Assembly: GCF_014643535.1 (NCBI RefSeq)
Contig: NZ_BMJQ01000007.1
Location: 248,001 to 312,000, forward strand
DNA: 64,000 nucleotides
Source: Aliidongia dinghuensis
GTDB lineage: Bacteria; Pseudomonadota; Alphaproteobacteria; ATCC43930; CGMCC-115725
Direction: 5' to 3'
Position 1 is the stretch's first letter. Each line of letters opens with the position of its first letter. The translations under genes were made by a program, and so were the position numbers. Positions 35,997 through 45,385 of this stretch are shown here, piece after piece. Under the pieces are notes generated by a model. It was not told the origin of the DNA. It did no database searches and was given only the letters and a program-made list of their open reading frames with translations.

Positions 35997-37361
35997 ATGA
36001 TCGGCGCCCGTCAGGCCGGCGTCCCTCGTTGTGCGATGTTGCCGCCCCGATTCGACCGGGCCGTCTCGCTGCTGTTGGTCCTGCTGCTGGTGGGATTGAC
36101 GCTCGGCGGGTGCCGGGACTCGACCCAGCAGATCGACATCTGCGGGCGGGCGCTCGAAACCCTGCTCGACGCCGGGCCGACCGACTTCGCGGTGGCGCCG
36201 GCCGAAGGGCCGGAGGGGGCGGTGACGGTCGCGCTCACGCCGCATACCGGTCGGGCGGCCCACCGCGGCAGCTGCACCTTCGCGCCGATCGAGCATCTGC
36301 ATGACCAGCCGGCACTGCAAGCGGTTGAACTCGACCAGGTGCCCGTGTCGCCGCCGCGGCTCATCATGCTCGCCGCCGCGATCGGCGTGCCGGTCGATCT
36401 GGGCGCCCTTGCGGACCAGGGGCCGGTCAGCGCACCGCCCGGCCGCAGCGTGCCCTATTTCGTGCAGGAGCTGCTGAACGGCCTGGTGCTGGGCGCAGTC
36501 CTGGCGCTGGTCGCGGTGGGCTATTCGCTCGTCTACGGCGTGACCGGCACCATCCAGTTCGCCTTCGGCCAGATCTATGCCGCGGGCGCACTGCTCACGA
36601 TCCTGCTGGTGGCCTTCGGCGCCGGGCTGGGTGCCGCCCGCGGTGCCGCCCTCCTCAGTTTTGTCGGCGTTGTCATTTTGGGCGTCATGGCGCTCTGGGG
36701 CTGGGTCATCGATCGGATCGCCTATCGGCCACTGCGCGACCAGGGGCGGTTGACGCCGCTCCTGGCCGGGATCGGCCTCGCGATCGTGCTGGAGAATGGG
36801 CTGCGCCTTGGCCAGGGTGCCAACGACAAGTGGCAGGACCCGATCTTCACCGGGCGCCACCAGCTGTTCGAGAAGGCGGGCTTCCCGGTCGTGATCGGCG
36901 ATACCCAGCTGATCGTGCTGGGCCTGGCCCTGGTCGTGGGGGCGCTCTTCGCCTGGATCATCAAGTCGAGCCGCATCGGGCGGATCTATCGGGCCTGTGC
37001 CGACGACCTGTTCATGGCCTCGATGGTCGGCATCAACATCGACCGGACCGTCGGCCTAACGTCGGCAGTGGGGGCGGCGCTTGCGGCCCTCGCCGGGCTG
37101 ATCGTCTCGGTCTATTACGGCGAGGCCGATTTCTCGATGGGCTTCGTCATCGGCTTCAAGGCGCTGACGGCGGCACTGCTCGGCGGGTTCGGCTCGCTCT
37201 CCGGTGCCGTGATCGGCGGCTTCGCGATTGGCATGCTCGAGACGTTCTGGACGGCCTATCTCGGCTATGCCTATCGCGACGTCGCGGTGTTCGGCGTGCT
37301 CTGCCTGGTGCTGATCTACCGGCCGCAAGGCCTGTTCGGCGTCGAGGAGTCGCAGGCCTAG
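35997..37361 (+). CDS. LivH-type permease with N-terminal extension
   Basis: 454 residues, about 150 more than a usual LivH. The C-terminal about 300 residues are a branched-chain amino-acid type ABC permease: Leu-Val-Tyr-Gly-Val-Thr-Gly-Thr-Ile-Gln-Phe-Ala-Phe-Gly-Gln, the coupling segment Arg-Ala-Cys-Ala-Asp-Asp, and Leu-Gly-Gly-Phe-Gly-Ser. The extension starts with a membrane segment ending in Gly-Gly-Cys, lipoprotein-like, and then a soluble part with Cys residues (Asp-Ile-Cys-Gly, Ser-Cys-Thr-Phe) that should lie in the periplasm. No LivM, LivG, LivF or binding-protein gene is adjacent, so the permease is an orphan here. Confidence 0.8.
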   Translation: MIGARQAGVPRCAMLPPRFDRAVSLLLVLLLVGLTLGGCRDSTQQIDICGRALETLLDAGPTDFAVAPAEGPEGAVTVALTPHTGRAAHRGSCTFAPIEHLHDQPALQAVELDQVPVSPPRLIMLAAAIGVPVDLGALADQGPVSAPPGRSVPYFVQELLNGLVLGAVLALVAVGYSLVYGVTGTIQFAFGQIYAAGALLTILLVAFGAGLGAARGAALLSFVGVVILGVMALWGWVIDRIAYRPLRDQGRLTPLLAGIGLAIVLENGLRLGQGANDKWQDPIFTGRHQLFEKAGFPVVIGDTQLIVLGLALVVGALFAWIIKSSRIGRIYRACADDLFMASMVGINIDRTVGLTSAVGAALAALAGLIVSVYYGEADFSMGFVIGFKALTAALLGGFGSLSGAVIGGFAIGMLETFWTAYLGYAYRDVAVFGVLCLVLIYRPQGLFGVEESQA

Positions 37362-37567
37362 AGTGCCGCGGCGGAGGCTGTGGCGCGGCGTGCAGGGACG
37401 CGGCGCGGCGGGACTGCGGCACGCCGAGCCGTCTCCAGCTCGACGAGGGCGTGCTGCAGCCGCTTCAGCTCCAGCCTGTCTTCCCGATCAGTCACGTCCA
37501 AGTAGCTCAACTTGATCTCGACCAGATCGACCAGCGCTTCGATGGTTTGCGACGAAAAATGTGCCAT
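37358..37567 (-). CDS. Small hypothetical protein (69 aa)
   Basis: ATG 37567 has GGGAGG upstream at a proper distance. The first 45 residues are an amphipathic, probably helical stretch (Ile-Glu-Ala-Leu-Val-Asp-Leu-Val-Glu-Ile-Lys-Leu and Leu-Glu-Leu-Lys-Arg-Leu-Gln), and the tail is Arg/Ala-rich. I recognise no named family. Its end overlaps the convergent permease gene by four bases. Confidence 0.6.
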   Translation of the reverse strand: MAHFSSQTIEALVDLVEIKLSYLDVTDREDRLELKRLQHALVELETARRAAVPPRRVPARRATASAAAL

Positions 37568-37762
37568 GGAAACCTCCCAGCGACAGAAACGGCGGGGTTC
37601 AGATGCTGCAGCATGGCCCGGTCTCGTTAACGAAAGATTTTTCGCGACATTCTTTTCGATAATTTCCGAGATTTTTTTCAATCGGCGACGCGCAACCATC
37701 GCGAAAACCGCGCATTGCGGCTAAAAGGGTGAGGGATGTGCGGTGACTCCGCGGCGAGGCCG

Positions 37763-37791
37763 CGTCGTTCCGCCGTCTCGGCGGAACGACG
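37763..37791. repeat. 12-bp inverted repeat in GGDEF-EAL leader
   Basis: CGTCGTTCCGCC (37763-37774) and GGCGGAACGACG (37780-37791) form a perfect hairpin with loop GTCTC. It lies upstream of the likely start of the GGDEF-EAL gene and argues against the more upstream ATG at 37736. Confidence 0.6.
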
Positions 37792-37828
37792 CGCGAAAAA
37801 TCGGCGTCCTTTCAGACCCTTTGCCGAG

Positions 37829-40543
37829 ATGCAGCGCGGGCAACCACAGATCTTGAGCCAGACTTCGACAGCCGCTTCGCCTTCCCGCGATCTCCCGTCC
37901 ACCGCGACCTGGCGCGGGCGCCTGCGGCGGGTCCTGGCTTGCTTCACGGTCGGCGTGGTGCTCTGGGCTCTGCAGCTGGCTCTCCTGATGCTCGAAGCCG
38001 GCACCGGGATCGGCCAGTTGCAGCCCGTCACGACCGGTGGATCCCTGCTGCTCGTCGCCTGCCTCGCCTGGTTCGTGCCGCGGGCCTGGCACGGCCATGA
38101 ACCGCCGTCGGTCCTCGCCGGCGTCGTGATCGGCGCAGGTCTCGTGCTGATCCATTTCGCGAGCATCGCCGCCCTCACGGGCGTGCTCGATCTGACGGCC
38201 TGGCCGGCGCTCGGCGCGCTGGTGCTCGGCGGCTTGAGCGGCCTCGGTCTTGCCTGGGTCGGACCGTTGCTGATCGACCTCAGGGCCGCGACCGGCGCGG
38301 CGCTGGCCGTCGCCGGCGGTTTCGGCCTGGTCCATGCCCTGGGGCTCGTCTCGGCGACCGGCAGCTGGCCCGCACATCCGCTTCTGATGACGCTGGCGTC
38401 GGTCTATCTGCTGGCCTTCGGCGCCGTTCTGGGCGCGCGGCTCGCCGACCTGTCGCTCGTCGCAAGTCCGCGCTCCATCGCGCGCAAGGAGCGGTTCCGG
38501 GTCATCGCCGAGGCGCTGCCGATCCCGATCATCCTGACCACGGCCGACCACAAGCGCATCGTCTTCTCCAACCGCCGCTCGCGCCAGCAGTTCGCCCCCT
38601 TGGCCGACAATGGCGAGGGGCCGACCACGGATGCGCTGTTCGTCCATGCCGAGGATCGCGGGCGGCTGCTCGACCTGGTGCGGCGCGACGGCTCGGTGGA
38701 AAACCATGAGGTCGAGATGCGCCGGGCCGACGGCTCGACGTTCTGGGCGCTCATCGCCGCGCGCTCGGTCACCTTCAACGGCGAGCCGTCGATTCTCGCC
38801 GGCTATTACGACATCTCGGATCGCAAGGCGGCGGAAGAGGCGCTGCTCGCCAGCGAGGTGCGCTATGCGCTGATCTCGCGCGCCGCCAACGACGGGATCT
38901 GGGACTGGGACATCCCTTCGGGCGAGGTCTATTACTCGAGCCGCTGGCGCGAGATCGTCGGTGCGGAGCCGGGCAAGCGGCTTTCGACGCTCGAGGACTG
39001 GCTGTCGCGGGTCCATCCCGAGGACGTGCAGCGGCTCCGGCGCGAGATCGACGAACATGTCGCCGGCCACACGCCGCAGCTCGACACGGAATATCGCATT
39101 CGCCATGGCGACGGCCGGTATTGCTGGATGCAATGCCGGGCGATCGCGCTCCGGAACGGGGCGGGCGAGCCCATCCGGATGGCCGGCTCGCAGTCGGACG
39201 TAACGCTCCGGAAGACCTACGAGATCAATCTGCTGAATGCCGCCTACGAGGATAGGCTGACCGGCATCAACAACCGCGCGTTCTTTACCCACCTCGTCGA
39301 TACCCGCAACACCGCGGGGGCGATCGATGGAACCGCGGTCCTGATGTTCAATGTCGACCAGTTCAAGCGCATCAACGACAGTCTGGGCTCGGGCGCCGGC
39401 GACGCACTGCTGATCGCGGTCGCGCGCCGCCTCGCCGCGCGGGTCAAGCCGCAGGATGCGCTCTCGCGTCTTGGCGGCGACGAGTTCGCGATCTGGCTCC
39501 AGGAGGTGGCGGACCATACCCATGCGCTCGACATGGTCGAGCTCATGATGACCGACCTCGCCCAGCCTTATTCGCTGGGCGACGTCGAAATGCCGGTCGG
39601 CGTCTCCGTCGGCATCGCGACGCCGACCCTGGGCGATGCAGCCTCCGGCGCCGATCTCCTGCGCAATGCGCGCCTGGCGCTCGACCGGGCGAAGCTGCGC
39701 GGCGGCGGGCGGATCGAGCTGTTCGACGACGCGCTGCTGCGCGAGACGAACATGCGGCGGCAATTGGGCAAAGACCTGACCAATGCCGAGCGGCAAGGGC
39801 AGATCTTCTTCGAGTATCAGCCGGTCGTGACGCTCGATCCGGACGGCACGAGCCGGGTCGCGGGATTCGAGGCGCTCATGCGCTGGCGCCATCCGGAGCT
39901 GGGCCTGATCCCGCCGATGCGCTTCATCCCGCTGGCCGAGGAGGCGGGCCTGATCGGTCCGCTCGGCCTCTTTGCGATCACCTGCGCCGCCCGCGAGAGC
40001 GAGCACTGGGCTGAGGCCGGCCTGGTCGAGCAGAAATTCTCGATGTCGGTCAATCTGTCGACCCGCCAGATCTCGGACCGGGCCGGCATCATGCGGCTGC
40101 ACAAGCTCTTGGACAAGCTGACCTTGCCGCCGGGGCGCCTCAAGCTCGAGATCACCGAAAGCGTGCTCATGAGCGATCCGGAATCCATGGTCGTGACGCT
40201 CGATGAGTTGCGCCGGCGTGGGGTCGAGCTGTCGCTCGACGATTTCGGCACCGGCTATTCGTCGCTGAGCTACCTGCACCGCTTCCCGCTCGATACGCTC
40301 AAGATAGACCGGTCCTTCGTCAGCCGCATGAGCAGCGCGCCCGAGGCGTTCCGGCTCGTCCGCTCGATCATCGAGCTCGGCCATGATCTGGGACTCGACG
40401 TGGTGGCCGAGGGTGTCGAGGCGGCCGAGGAAGCGGAGCGCCTGCGGGAACTGGGCTGCGACTTTGCCCAGGGGTATTATTACTCGCGGCCCGTTCCGGC
40501 CGACGCCGCCGAAGCCATTCTGAGGAAGCGGGTGATCGGATGA
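37829..40543 (+). CDS. Membrane PAS-GGDEF-EAL c-di-GMP protein
   Basis: About 904 residues; the start is uncertain (ATG 37829 chosen, ATG 37736 possible). An N-terminal region of about seven hydrophobic helices is followed by two PAS domains (the second has Gly-Ile-Trp-Asp-Trp-Asp) and a GGDEF domain with an intact Gly-Gly-Asp-Glu-Phe. The RxxD inhibitory site is not canonical (Lys-Pro-Gln-Asp). The EAL domain keeps Glu-Ala-Leu-Met-Arg-Trp, Glu-Ile-Thr-Glu-Ser, Asp-Asp-Phe-Gly-Thr-Gly, Lys-Ile-Asp-Arg-Ser and Glu-Gly-Val-Glu. Both activities may be functional, making it a bifunctional sensor at the inner membrane. A soluble diguanylate cyclase gene follows. Confidence 0.92.
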   Translation: MQRGQPQILSQTSTAASPSRDLPSTATWRGRLRRVLACFTVGVVLWALQLALLMLEAGTGIGQLQPVTTGGSLLLVACLAWFVPRAWHGHEPPSVLAGVVIGAGLVLIHFASIAALTGVLDLTAWPALGALVLGGLSGLGLAWVGPLLIDLRAATGAALAVAGGFGLVHALGLVSATGSWPAHPLLMTLASVYLLAFGAVLGARLADLSLVASPRSIARKERFRVIAEALPIPIILTTADHKRIVFSNRRSRQQFAPLADNGEGPTTDALFVHAEDRGRLLDLVRRDGSVENHEVEMRRADGSTFWALIAARSVTFNGEPSILAGYYDISDRKAAEEALLASEVRYALISRAANDGIWDWDIPSGEVYYSSRWREIVGAEPGKRLSTLEDWLSRVHPEDVQRLRREIDEHVAGHTPQLDTEYRIRHGDGRYCWMQCRAIALRNGAGEPIRMAGSQSDVTLRKTYEINLLNAAYEDRLTGINNRAFFTHLVDTRNTAGAIDGTAVLMFNVDQFKRINDSLGSGAGDALLIAVARRLAARVKPQDALSRLGGDEFAIWLQEVADHTHALDMVELMMTDLAQPYSLGDVEMPVGVSVGIATPTLGDAASGADLLRNARLALDRAKLRGGGRIELFDDALLRETNMRRQLGKDLTNAERQGQIFFEYQPVVTLDPDGTSRVAGFEALMRWRHPELGLIPPMRFIPLAEEAGLIGPLGLFAITCAARESEHWAEAGLVEQKFSMSVNLSTRQISDRAGIMRLHKLLDKLTLPPGRLKLEITESVLMSDPESMVVTLDELRRRGVELSLDDFGTGYSSLSYLHRFPLDTLKIDRSFVSRMSSAPEAFRLVRSIIELGHDLGLDVVAEGVEAAEEAERLRELGCDFAQGYYYSRPVPADAAEAILRKRVIG

Positions 40544-40628
40544 GCGGGCGACACGGCTGGGACGGCCGGGGCAGGGTGAGCCGGCAATCCCCTTGGTGCG
40601 GATCGGCTCGGCCGGGGAGCGAGGCCTG

Positions 40629-41699
40629 ATGGATCCGGATTTCGAAGCCGCTCGGGATTTCGCGCGACAGGCCCTGGATCAGATGCATGGCCGCGGCATC
40701 AAGTCCACGCCCGAGAATTTCACCGTCTGGTACGGCTATGCCGCGGACGCGCCGCCCGCGGCACGGCGGGCGATCGAGATCCTGATTTCGAACAATCAGG
40801 AATTCACGCCGGAGGTGATGGCGGATCTCTACGAGCGCTTCTACGGCGGGATGAAGCACACCGAGCGGATTCGGGTGCTGGCGCAGCAGATCGACGACGC
40901 CATGGCCGGCGTGCTCAGCACGCTCGGCAATGCCGGCGAGGGCGTGCGCCAGTATGGCGAGGCGCTGGGCCAAACCGCCCGCGAGCTGTTCGCCGACAAC
41001 CCGCTGGAAAACGTACGGGCGATCATCCGCCAGGTCATGGACGAGACGCGCGACATGATCGAGCGCGCGGAGGTGCTCGAGCGGCAGCTCAGCAAGACGA
41101 CGGAGGAAATCGGCGAGCTGCGCAAGCAGGTCGAGGACGCCAGCCGCGAGGCGCAGACCGACGCCTTGACCGGCATCGGCAACCGCAAGGGCTTCGACAC
41201 GCAGCTGAAGCTCTGCATGCAGGAGGCGATGGAGCAGGGCACGGACCTGGCGCTGCTGCTCATCGACATCGATCACTTCAAGAACTTCAACGACACCTAC
41301 GGGCACCAGTTCGGCGATCTGGTCCTGAAGCTGGTCGCTAAATACATGGTCGAAGGCATCAAGGGGCGCGATCTTGCTGCCCGCTACGGCGGCGAGGAAT
41401 TCGCGATCCTGCTGCCCGGCACCAGCCTGCGCGCGGCTGCGGTGGTTGCTGAACATCTGCGATTGACGATCGGCGGCAAAGCGATCGTCAATCGCGAAAC
41501 CAAGAAGAATTTCGGCACCGTAACGATCTCGGTCGGCCTCAGCCTCTATCGGCTGGGCGAGCCGCCCTACGTCTTCATCGAGCGCGCCGATGCCGCGCTC
41601 TATCAGGCGAAGCAGAGCGGTCGCAACCGCGTCGCGACCGAGGACGAACTCGCCGAGGTGATCAGCGAGCCGCCGCTACCGATCGAGCAGGATATCTGA
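40629..41699 (+). CDS. Diguanylate cyclase (GGDEF domain)
   Basis: 356 residues from ATG 40629. The first about 170 residues are helical and soluble, with coiled-coil character (Leu-Glu-Arg-Gln-Leu-Ser-Lys-Thr-Thr-Glu-Glu-Ile). The GGDEF domain starts at Thr-Asp-Ala-Leu-Thr-Gly-Ile-Gly-Asn-Arg and has Asp-Ile-Asp-His-Phe-Lys-x-Phe-Asn-Asp and Tyr-Gly-Gly-Glu-Glu-Phe, so it is catalytically complete. The position of an I-site reads Lys-Gly-Arg-Asp rather than RxxD, suggesting weak product inhibition. It synthesises c-di-GMP. Confidence 0.93.
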   Translation: MDPDFEAARDFARQALDQMHGRGIKSTPENFTVWYGYAADAPPAARRAIEILISNNQEFTPEVMADLYERFYGGMKHTERIRVLAQQIDDAMAGVLSTLGNAGEGVRQYGEALGQTARELFADNPLENVRAIIRQVMDETRDMIERAEVLERQLSKTTEEIGELRKQVEDASREAQTDALTGIGNRKGFDTQLKLCMQEAMEQGTDLALLLIDIDHFKNFNDTYGHQFGDLVLKLVAKYMVEGIKGRDLAARYGGEEFAILLPGTSLRAAAVVAEHLRLTIGGKAIVNRETKKNFGTVTISVGLSLYRLGEPPYVFIERADAALYQAKQSGRNRVATEDELAEVISEPPLPIEQDI

Positions 41700-41726
41700 G
41701 GGCTGTCGCGCCTTGCCGCGGGGAGA

Positions 41727-42272
41727 TCAGGCGGCGAGCGTCTTGGCCGCGCGGCGGCGGACGCTCCGCCAGCGTTCGACGATGCCGGACGGCACGGGGA
41801 TGGATTCCGTGCCTTCGAGCGCTGCAGGCCCGATCGGCAGCGCCAGCACCCGTGCCGGATTTTCCCGACGCATCGAGATGCCCCAGTTCTCCGCCGGCTT
41901 GAAGCCGAACCGGCCGTAGTAGGGTTCGTCGCCCACCAGCATGATCAGGTGATGCCCGGCAGTGGCGGCCCGCGCGAGGCTGGTCCGGATCAGCATGCCG
42001 CCGACGCCGGAAGAACGGGCGTCGGCCCGCACCGCGACCGGCCCCAACAGCAGGGCGGGTGCCGCGGTCGGTCCGACCATGATCGGCCAATAGCGGATCG
42101 TGCCGACGATTTCACCCGCGTCGCGTGCAACCTGGCACAGCGGCCAGATGCGGCTCACCCGCTTGCGATAGGAATAGGACGATTTGGCGTGGCGATCCGG
42201 CCCGAAGGCCTGGTCCAGCAGGGTCTCGATCGCGGCGGCATCGGCGGGCCGCTCATTGGTGAGTTCGATCAT
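41727..42272 (-). CDS. GNAT-family N-acetyltransferase
   Basis: 181 residues. The acetyl-CoA site reads Leu-Gly-Pro-Val-Ala-Val-Arg, then Arg-Ser-Ser-Gly-Val-Gly-Gly-Met-Leu (the Arg-x-x-Gly-x-Gly loop). Val-Gly-Asp-Glu-Pro-Tyr-Tyr-Gly-Arg-Phe-Gly-Phe follows, typical of the YhbS-like branch. Substrate is unknown. It faces the diguanylate cyclase gene, with a 27-base gap. Confidence 0.88.
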   Translation of the reverse strand: MIELTNERPADAAAIETLLDQAFGPDRHAKSSYSYRKRVSRIWPLCQVARDAGEIVGTIRYWPIMVGPTAAPALLLGPVAVRADARSSGVGGMLIRTSLARAATAGHHLIMLVGDEPYYGRFGFKPAENWGISMRRENPARVLALPIGPAALEGTESIPVPSGIVERWRSVRRRAAKTLAA

Positions 42273-42797
42273 CGGGCTCTCATCATCGGACAGCGGAGGG
42301 ACGGAGGCCCGTCCGGCTGCCGAGAGAGCCGATCACGCCGTCCAGCCTCGTGCGGAGGCGGCCGGCCTGGGCCCAGGCGCAGGCGAACGGGATGCGGCGC
42401 GTCGGGCGCGTCGCAGACTCGTTCGTCGTCGTAGGGTCGAACACGGCATGAGTGTGGCCGTCAATGAGGTGTCAGGGACGCGAACCATGGACGACGCTCC
42501 GGGCGACTGTCAAGCAGGCAAGCCCATGATCTCATTGCGGATCTGTTCCGTGCCGATCGCGTGGTAAAATCGTCGCAAATTGCTCACGAAAAAACGGCTT
42601 GCTCCGGGCGGTCTCGTCGATTCATTTTGTGACCGCTCGCGGCCATTGCCGTTTCGGCAGGTGCCGGCCATGAGCAATGATCGAATGTAGACCGGAAGGG
42701 GTGCTTCCGGATGGAGCGCGCCGGACGCGTAGCAGGGCCGTCCCCACGAGTGCCGGTCCGATGGGCGCCGTCCGGGGCGCATGTAAGGGGGCTGAAT
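42273..42797. other. Intergenic region without recognised gene
   Basis: 525 bases between the divergent GNAT and exported-protein genes. Open frames here are short and lack family features. AAGGGGG just before 42798 is the ribosome site of the next gene. I see no RNA gene. Confidence 0.6.
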
Positions 42798-43331
42798 TTG
42801 TCGAAACGGGTTTTGTCTGGTGTGCTCGCTGCGTCCCTCGTCCTGGCGTCGACGCTGGCACACGCGGAATGCTACACCGAGGCGGAATGGCAGGCGGCGC
42901 ACGTGCGGATCCTGCAGACCGAGCTCAATGTGGCTCAGCTCACTTGCCAGAACGTGCCGGACCACAGCTACGACGCCCAATATAGCGCCTTCGTGGCGCG
43001 GTTCGGTGATCGTCTGAAGTCCGCGGCGAGCGTATTGCGGGCCCATTTCAAGCGGGTCTACGGCAACGCGGCGTCGGAGAAGCAGCTCGATATTTTCGTC
43101 ACGCGCGTCGCGAACGAGGCGTCGGACCGCAGCATGAGCTCGACCACGCCTTGCGCCGATGCGGCGCCGCTGTTTCAGCAAGTGCTGGCGACCGATACCG
43201 GCGGCCTGTCGCAGCTGGCGCTGGATCACGTGACCGACAAGACCGAGATCGGCGGCGAGCTGTGCGTCGCGAAGAAGGCGCCGGCATCGCGCAAATCGGG
43301 CAGGACGAAGAAGACGGTCGCCGTGAAGTAG
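42798..43331 (+). CDS. Exported hypothetical protein
   Basis: 177 residues from TTG 42798, chosen because AAGGGGG lies about seven bases upstream and the frame then begins with a classic signal peptide (Ser-Lys-Arg-Val-Leu-Ser-Gly-Val-Leu-Ala, cleavage after Ala-His-Ala). The mature protein is helical with four Cys that could form two disulfides, and ends in a Lys-rich tail. I know no named family. A bidirectional terminator separates it from the OmpA-family gene. Confidence 0.7.
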   Translation: MSKRVLSGVLAASLVLASTLAHAECYTEAEWQAAHVRILQTELNVAQLTCQNVPDHSYDAQYSAFVARFGDRLKSAASVLRAHFKRVYGNAASEKQLDIFVTRVANEASDRSMSSTTPCADAAPLFQQVLATDTGGLSQLALDHVTDKTEIGGELCVAKKAPASRKSGRTKKTVAVK

Positions 43332-43380
43332 CGGGCCAAGGCGGCCGGCGGCTCGCACGTCCGTCGTCGAGCAAGAAAAA

Positions 43381-43407
43381 AAGGCGCGCCCCCAAGGGGC
43401 GCGCCTT
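43381..43407. terminator. Bidirectional intrinsic terminator
   Basis: AAGGCGCGCCCC (43381-43392) pairs with GGGGCGCGCCTT (43396-43407). An A-run precedes it and CTTCTTTTC follows, so it can stop transcription from both convergent genes. Confidence 0.92.
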
Positions 43408-43439
43408 CTTCTTTTCGCGGCGAAAAAACCGCCTGCAGA

Positions 43440-44504
43440 TTACTGCAGGACGATCTCGGCGCGGCGGTTCTGCGGCTCGCGCACGCCATCGGCCGTCGGG
43501 ACCAAGAGGCCGGTCTTGCCGACGCCAACCGTGGCGATCTCGCCGGCCGGCACGCCATCGGCGACCAGCTGGGCCTTGACCGCTGCGGCGCGCTTCTCGG
43601 AGAGCGCCTGGTTGTACTTGGCCGAGCCGACCGTGTCGGTATGGCCGGTCACGTTGATCTGGGTCAGGTTGCCGGCCTTCACGCTGTCGGCGGCCTGCTG
43701 GATCACCTTGGCGCCGGCGCCGGTGACGTCCGACTTGTTGAAGTCGAAGAACACCTGGAACGCACGCTGCACCTCCGGCGCCTTGGCCGGCGGGGCGGGC
43801 GGCGGGGCGGCGACGACCGGCGCCGGAGCGGCCGGCGGCTCGCCGAACTCAACGCGCAACGTCAGGAAGATGTTGTGCGAGTAATACTTGTAGTGCGCGA
43901 CCGCCGCCTGGCCGGCGATCGTCTCGTTGATGTCGGTGTCCTCGCTGCCGATGAAGCGGTAGTCGAGACCGAGCTTCAGGTTCTCGGTGATCGGGTATTC
44001 CGCACCGATGATGGCCTGATAGCCGAACACGGAGCTGTGGCCGTTGACCTGCGCGTCCGGCGTTACGACGCCGTTGTTGCGGATCAGGAGCTCGCCGATG
44101 CCGCCGCCGACATGCGGGATCACCGGCAGGCCGAGATCGTAGAAGTCATAGAGGACGTTGCCGAAGAAGTCATAGGTCTGCACATGGCCGCCCTTGGGCA
44201 GCGCGCCATGGTCGACATGATTCATGTCGGCGTTGCTGGTGCCGAACTGGAGTTCCGCGCGGAACCCGTTGCCGAACTCCCAACCGCCGGCGAGGCTGCT
44301 GGCGATGCCCGTGTCGTAGGTGACGCTGGTGCTGCTCTGGTTGTTCGGGAGCACCTGATTGGACGGGCCCTTCGACTGGATCGGCAGCGGGAACGTAGCG
44401 CCGATGCCGCCGGTGATGTAGGGGCCGGTCAGCTGCTGAGCCATCGCGGCCGAGGAAACTGAGCAGAGCAGAACTGCGCCCAGGACGCACAGACGTTTAT
44501 TCAT
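43440..44504 (-). CDS. OmpA-family outer membrane protein
   Basis: 354 residues from ATG 44504 (GAGG six bases upstream). The signal peptide ends Ala-Met-Ala-Gln. Residues about 30-225 form an eight-strand beta-barrel (Gly-Pro-Tyr-Ile-Thr-Gly-Gly-Ile-Gly-Ala, ending Ile-Phe-Leu-Thr-Leu-Arg-Val-Glu-Phe). A Pro/Ala-rich hinge leads to the peptidoglycan-binding OmpA domain (Val-Phe-Phe-Asp-Phe-Asn-Lys-Ser, Thr-Gly-His-Thr-Asp-Thr-Val-Gly, Leu-Ser-Glu-Lys-Arg-Ala, Asn-Arg-Arg-Ala-Glu-Ile). It anchors the outer membrane to the cell wall. Confidence 0.94.
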   Translation of the reverse strand: MNKRLCVLGAVLLCSVSSAAMAQQLTGPYITGGIGATFPLPIQSKGPSNQVLPNNQSSTSVTYDTGIASSLAGGWEFGNGFRAELQFGTSNADMNHVDHGALPKGGHVQTYDFFGNVLYDFYDLGLPVIPHVGGGIGELLIRNNGVVTPDAQVNGHSSVFGYQAIIGAEYPITENLKLGLDYRFIGSEDTDINETIAGQAAVAHYKYYSHNIFLTLRVEFGEPPAAPAPVVAAPPPAPPAKAPEVQRAFQVFFDFNKSDVTGAGAKVIQQAADSVKAGNLTQINVTGHTDTVGSAKYNQALSEKRAAAVKAQLVADGVPAGEIATVGVGKTGLLVPTADGVREPQNRRAEIVLQ

Positions 44505-44713
44505 CATCATCCTCATCACATTGGCCGTCTAGGCGGAATGAAAGCGTTAGTCTTCTCGCATATGAACTTATAATACGGCCAGAGGTTGCCCTGCATGTCT
44601 AAGGTTCGTTGTGATTCCGTGCTTTTTTGGGGGGTGTTGCTAAAAATACACGGTCGGCGGGAGGCGCGGCGCCTTTCGGCGCCAAGTATCATTGGAGATC
44701 GTTACGGTTCCGA

Positions 44714-45382
44714 TCAGGGCTCGTCGAGGCCGACCACCGTGTGCAGGTCGCGCACTTCGCCCAACGGATAATTGAGCTCTAGCGGCGGATTGTACTGTCT
44801 CAGCACCAGCGTTGCCTCCGTGCTGCGCACGAATTCTTTGATCAGGACCGCGTTGTCCGTCTTCGTGACGACGACGCCCGACCCCGCCTGTGCGGGCTTG
44901 TACGGGTTGATGTGCAGTAATTGCCCCGGTCGAAAGCGCGGGATCATGCTCTCGCCGACCATGTAGATCGAATAGGCGTCGCGTACATGGCGAAGCGAAT
45001 GGGGCCGTGCGATGTAGTCGATCGGTCCGTCGTCCAGGAACATTTCCTGCTCGATGCCGCCCCGAGCAGCACTGCGCACCGGGATGAGATCCCGCGGGTC
45101 GCGGGCGGGCGGGGTCGGGCCGGGTGCGGCCTCGCTGCGCGGTGTGGGCGCCGGTGGCCGCGGGGCGGCGGGCGGGGTTGACGGCGTCGTTGGCAGCAGA
45201 TCCCCGGCTTCAATGCCGAGGGCCGTCGCCAGCCGGGCCATCCAATCGAGCGTCAGGCGGCGCTCGCCCTTCTCGAGCTTGTTGATCTGAGAGGCCGTCG
45301 TGCCGACACGCTCGGCGAGCGCCTGCATGCTGAGGCCGGCCCGGGCACGAAATTCTTTCAGTCGATTGGACATCATGTCCAT
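44714..45382 (-). CDS. XRE-family repressor with S24 peptidase domain
   Basis: 222 residues. Residues about 5-60 are a Cro/C1-type helix-turn-helix (Met-Gln-Ala-Leu-Ala-Glu-Arg-Val-Gly-Thr-Thr-Ala-Ser-Gln-Ile-Asn). A Pro/Ala linker leads to a LexA/CI-like S24 domain with catalytic Ser in Val-Gly-Glu-Ser-Met-Ile and Lys in Val-Leu-Ile-Lys-Glu-Phe. It lacks an evident Ala-Gly cleavage site in the linker, so self-cleavage is uncertain. It is divergent from the DUF6456-like gene, and the gap contains repeats that may be its operators. It is the likely lysogeny-type repressor of the following phage-derived element. Confidence 0.88.
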   Translation of the reverse strand: MDMMSNRLKEFRARAGLSMQALAERVGTTASQINKLEKGERRLTLDWMARLATALGIEAGDLLPTTPSTPPAAPRPPAPTPRSEAAPGPTPPARDPRDLIPVRSAARGGIEQEMFLDDGPIDYIARPHSLRHVRDAYSIYMVGESMIPRFRPGQLLHINPYKPAQAGSGVVVTKTDNAVLIKEFVRSTEATLVLRQYNPPLELNYPLGEVRDLHTVVGLDEP

Positions 45383-45385
45383 ATT

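Noticed and set aside
37721..40384. An 887-codon minus-strand open frame
   Set aside because: It mirrors the GGDEF-EAL gene and lacks any family feature.
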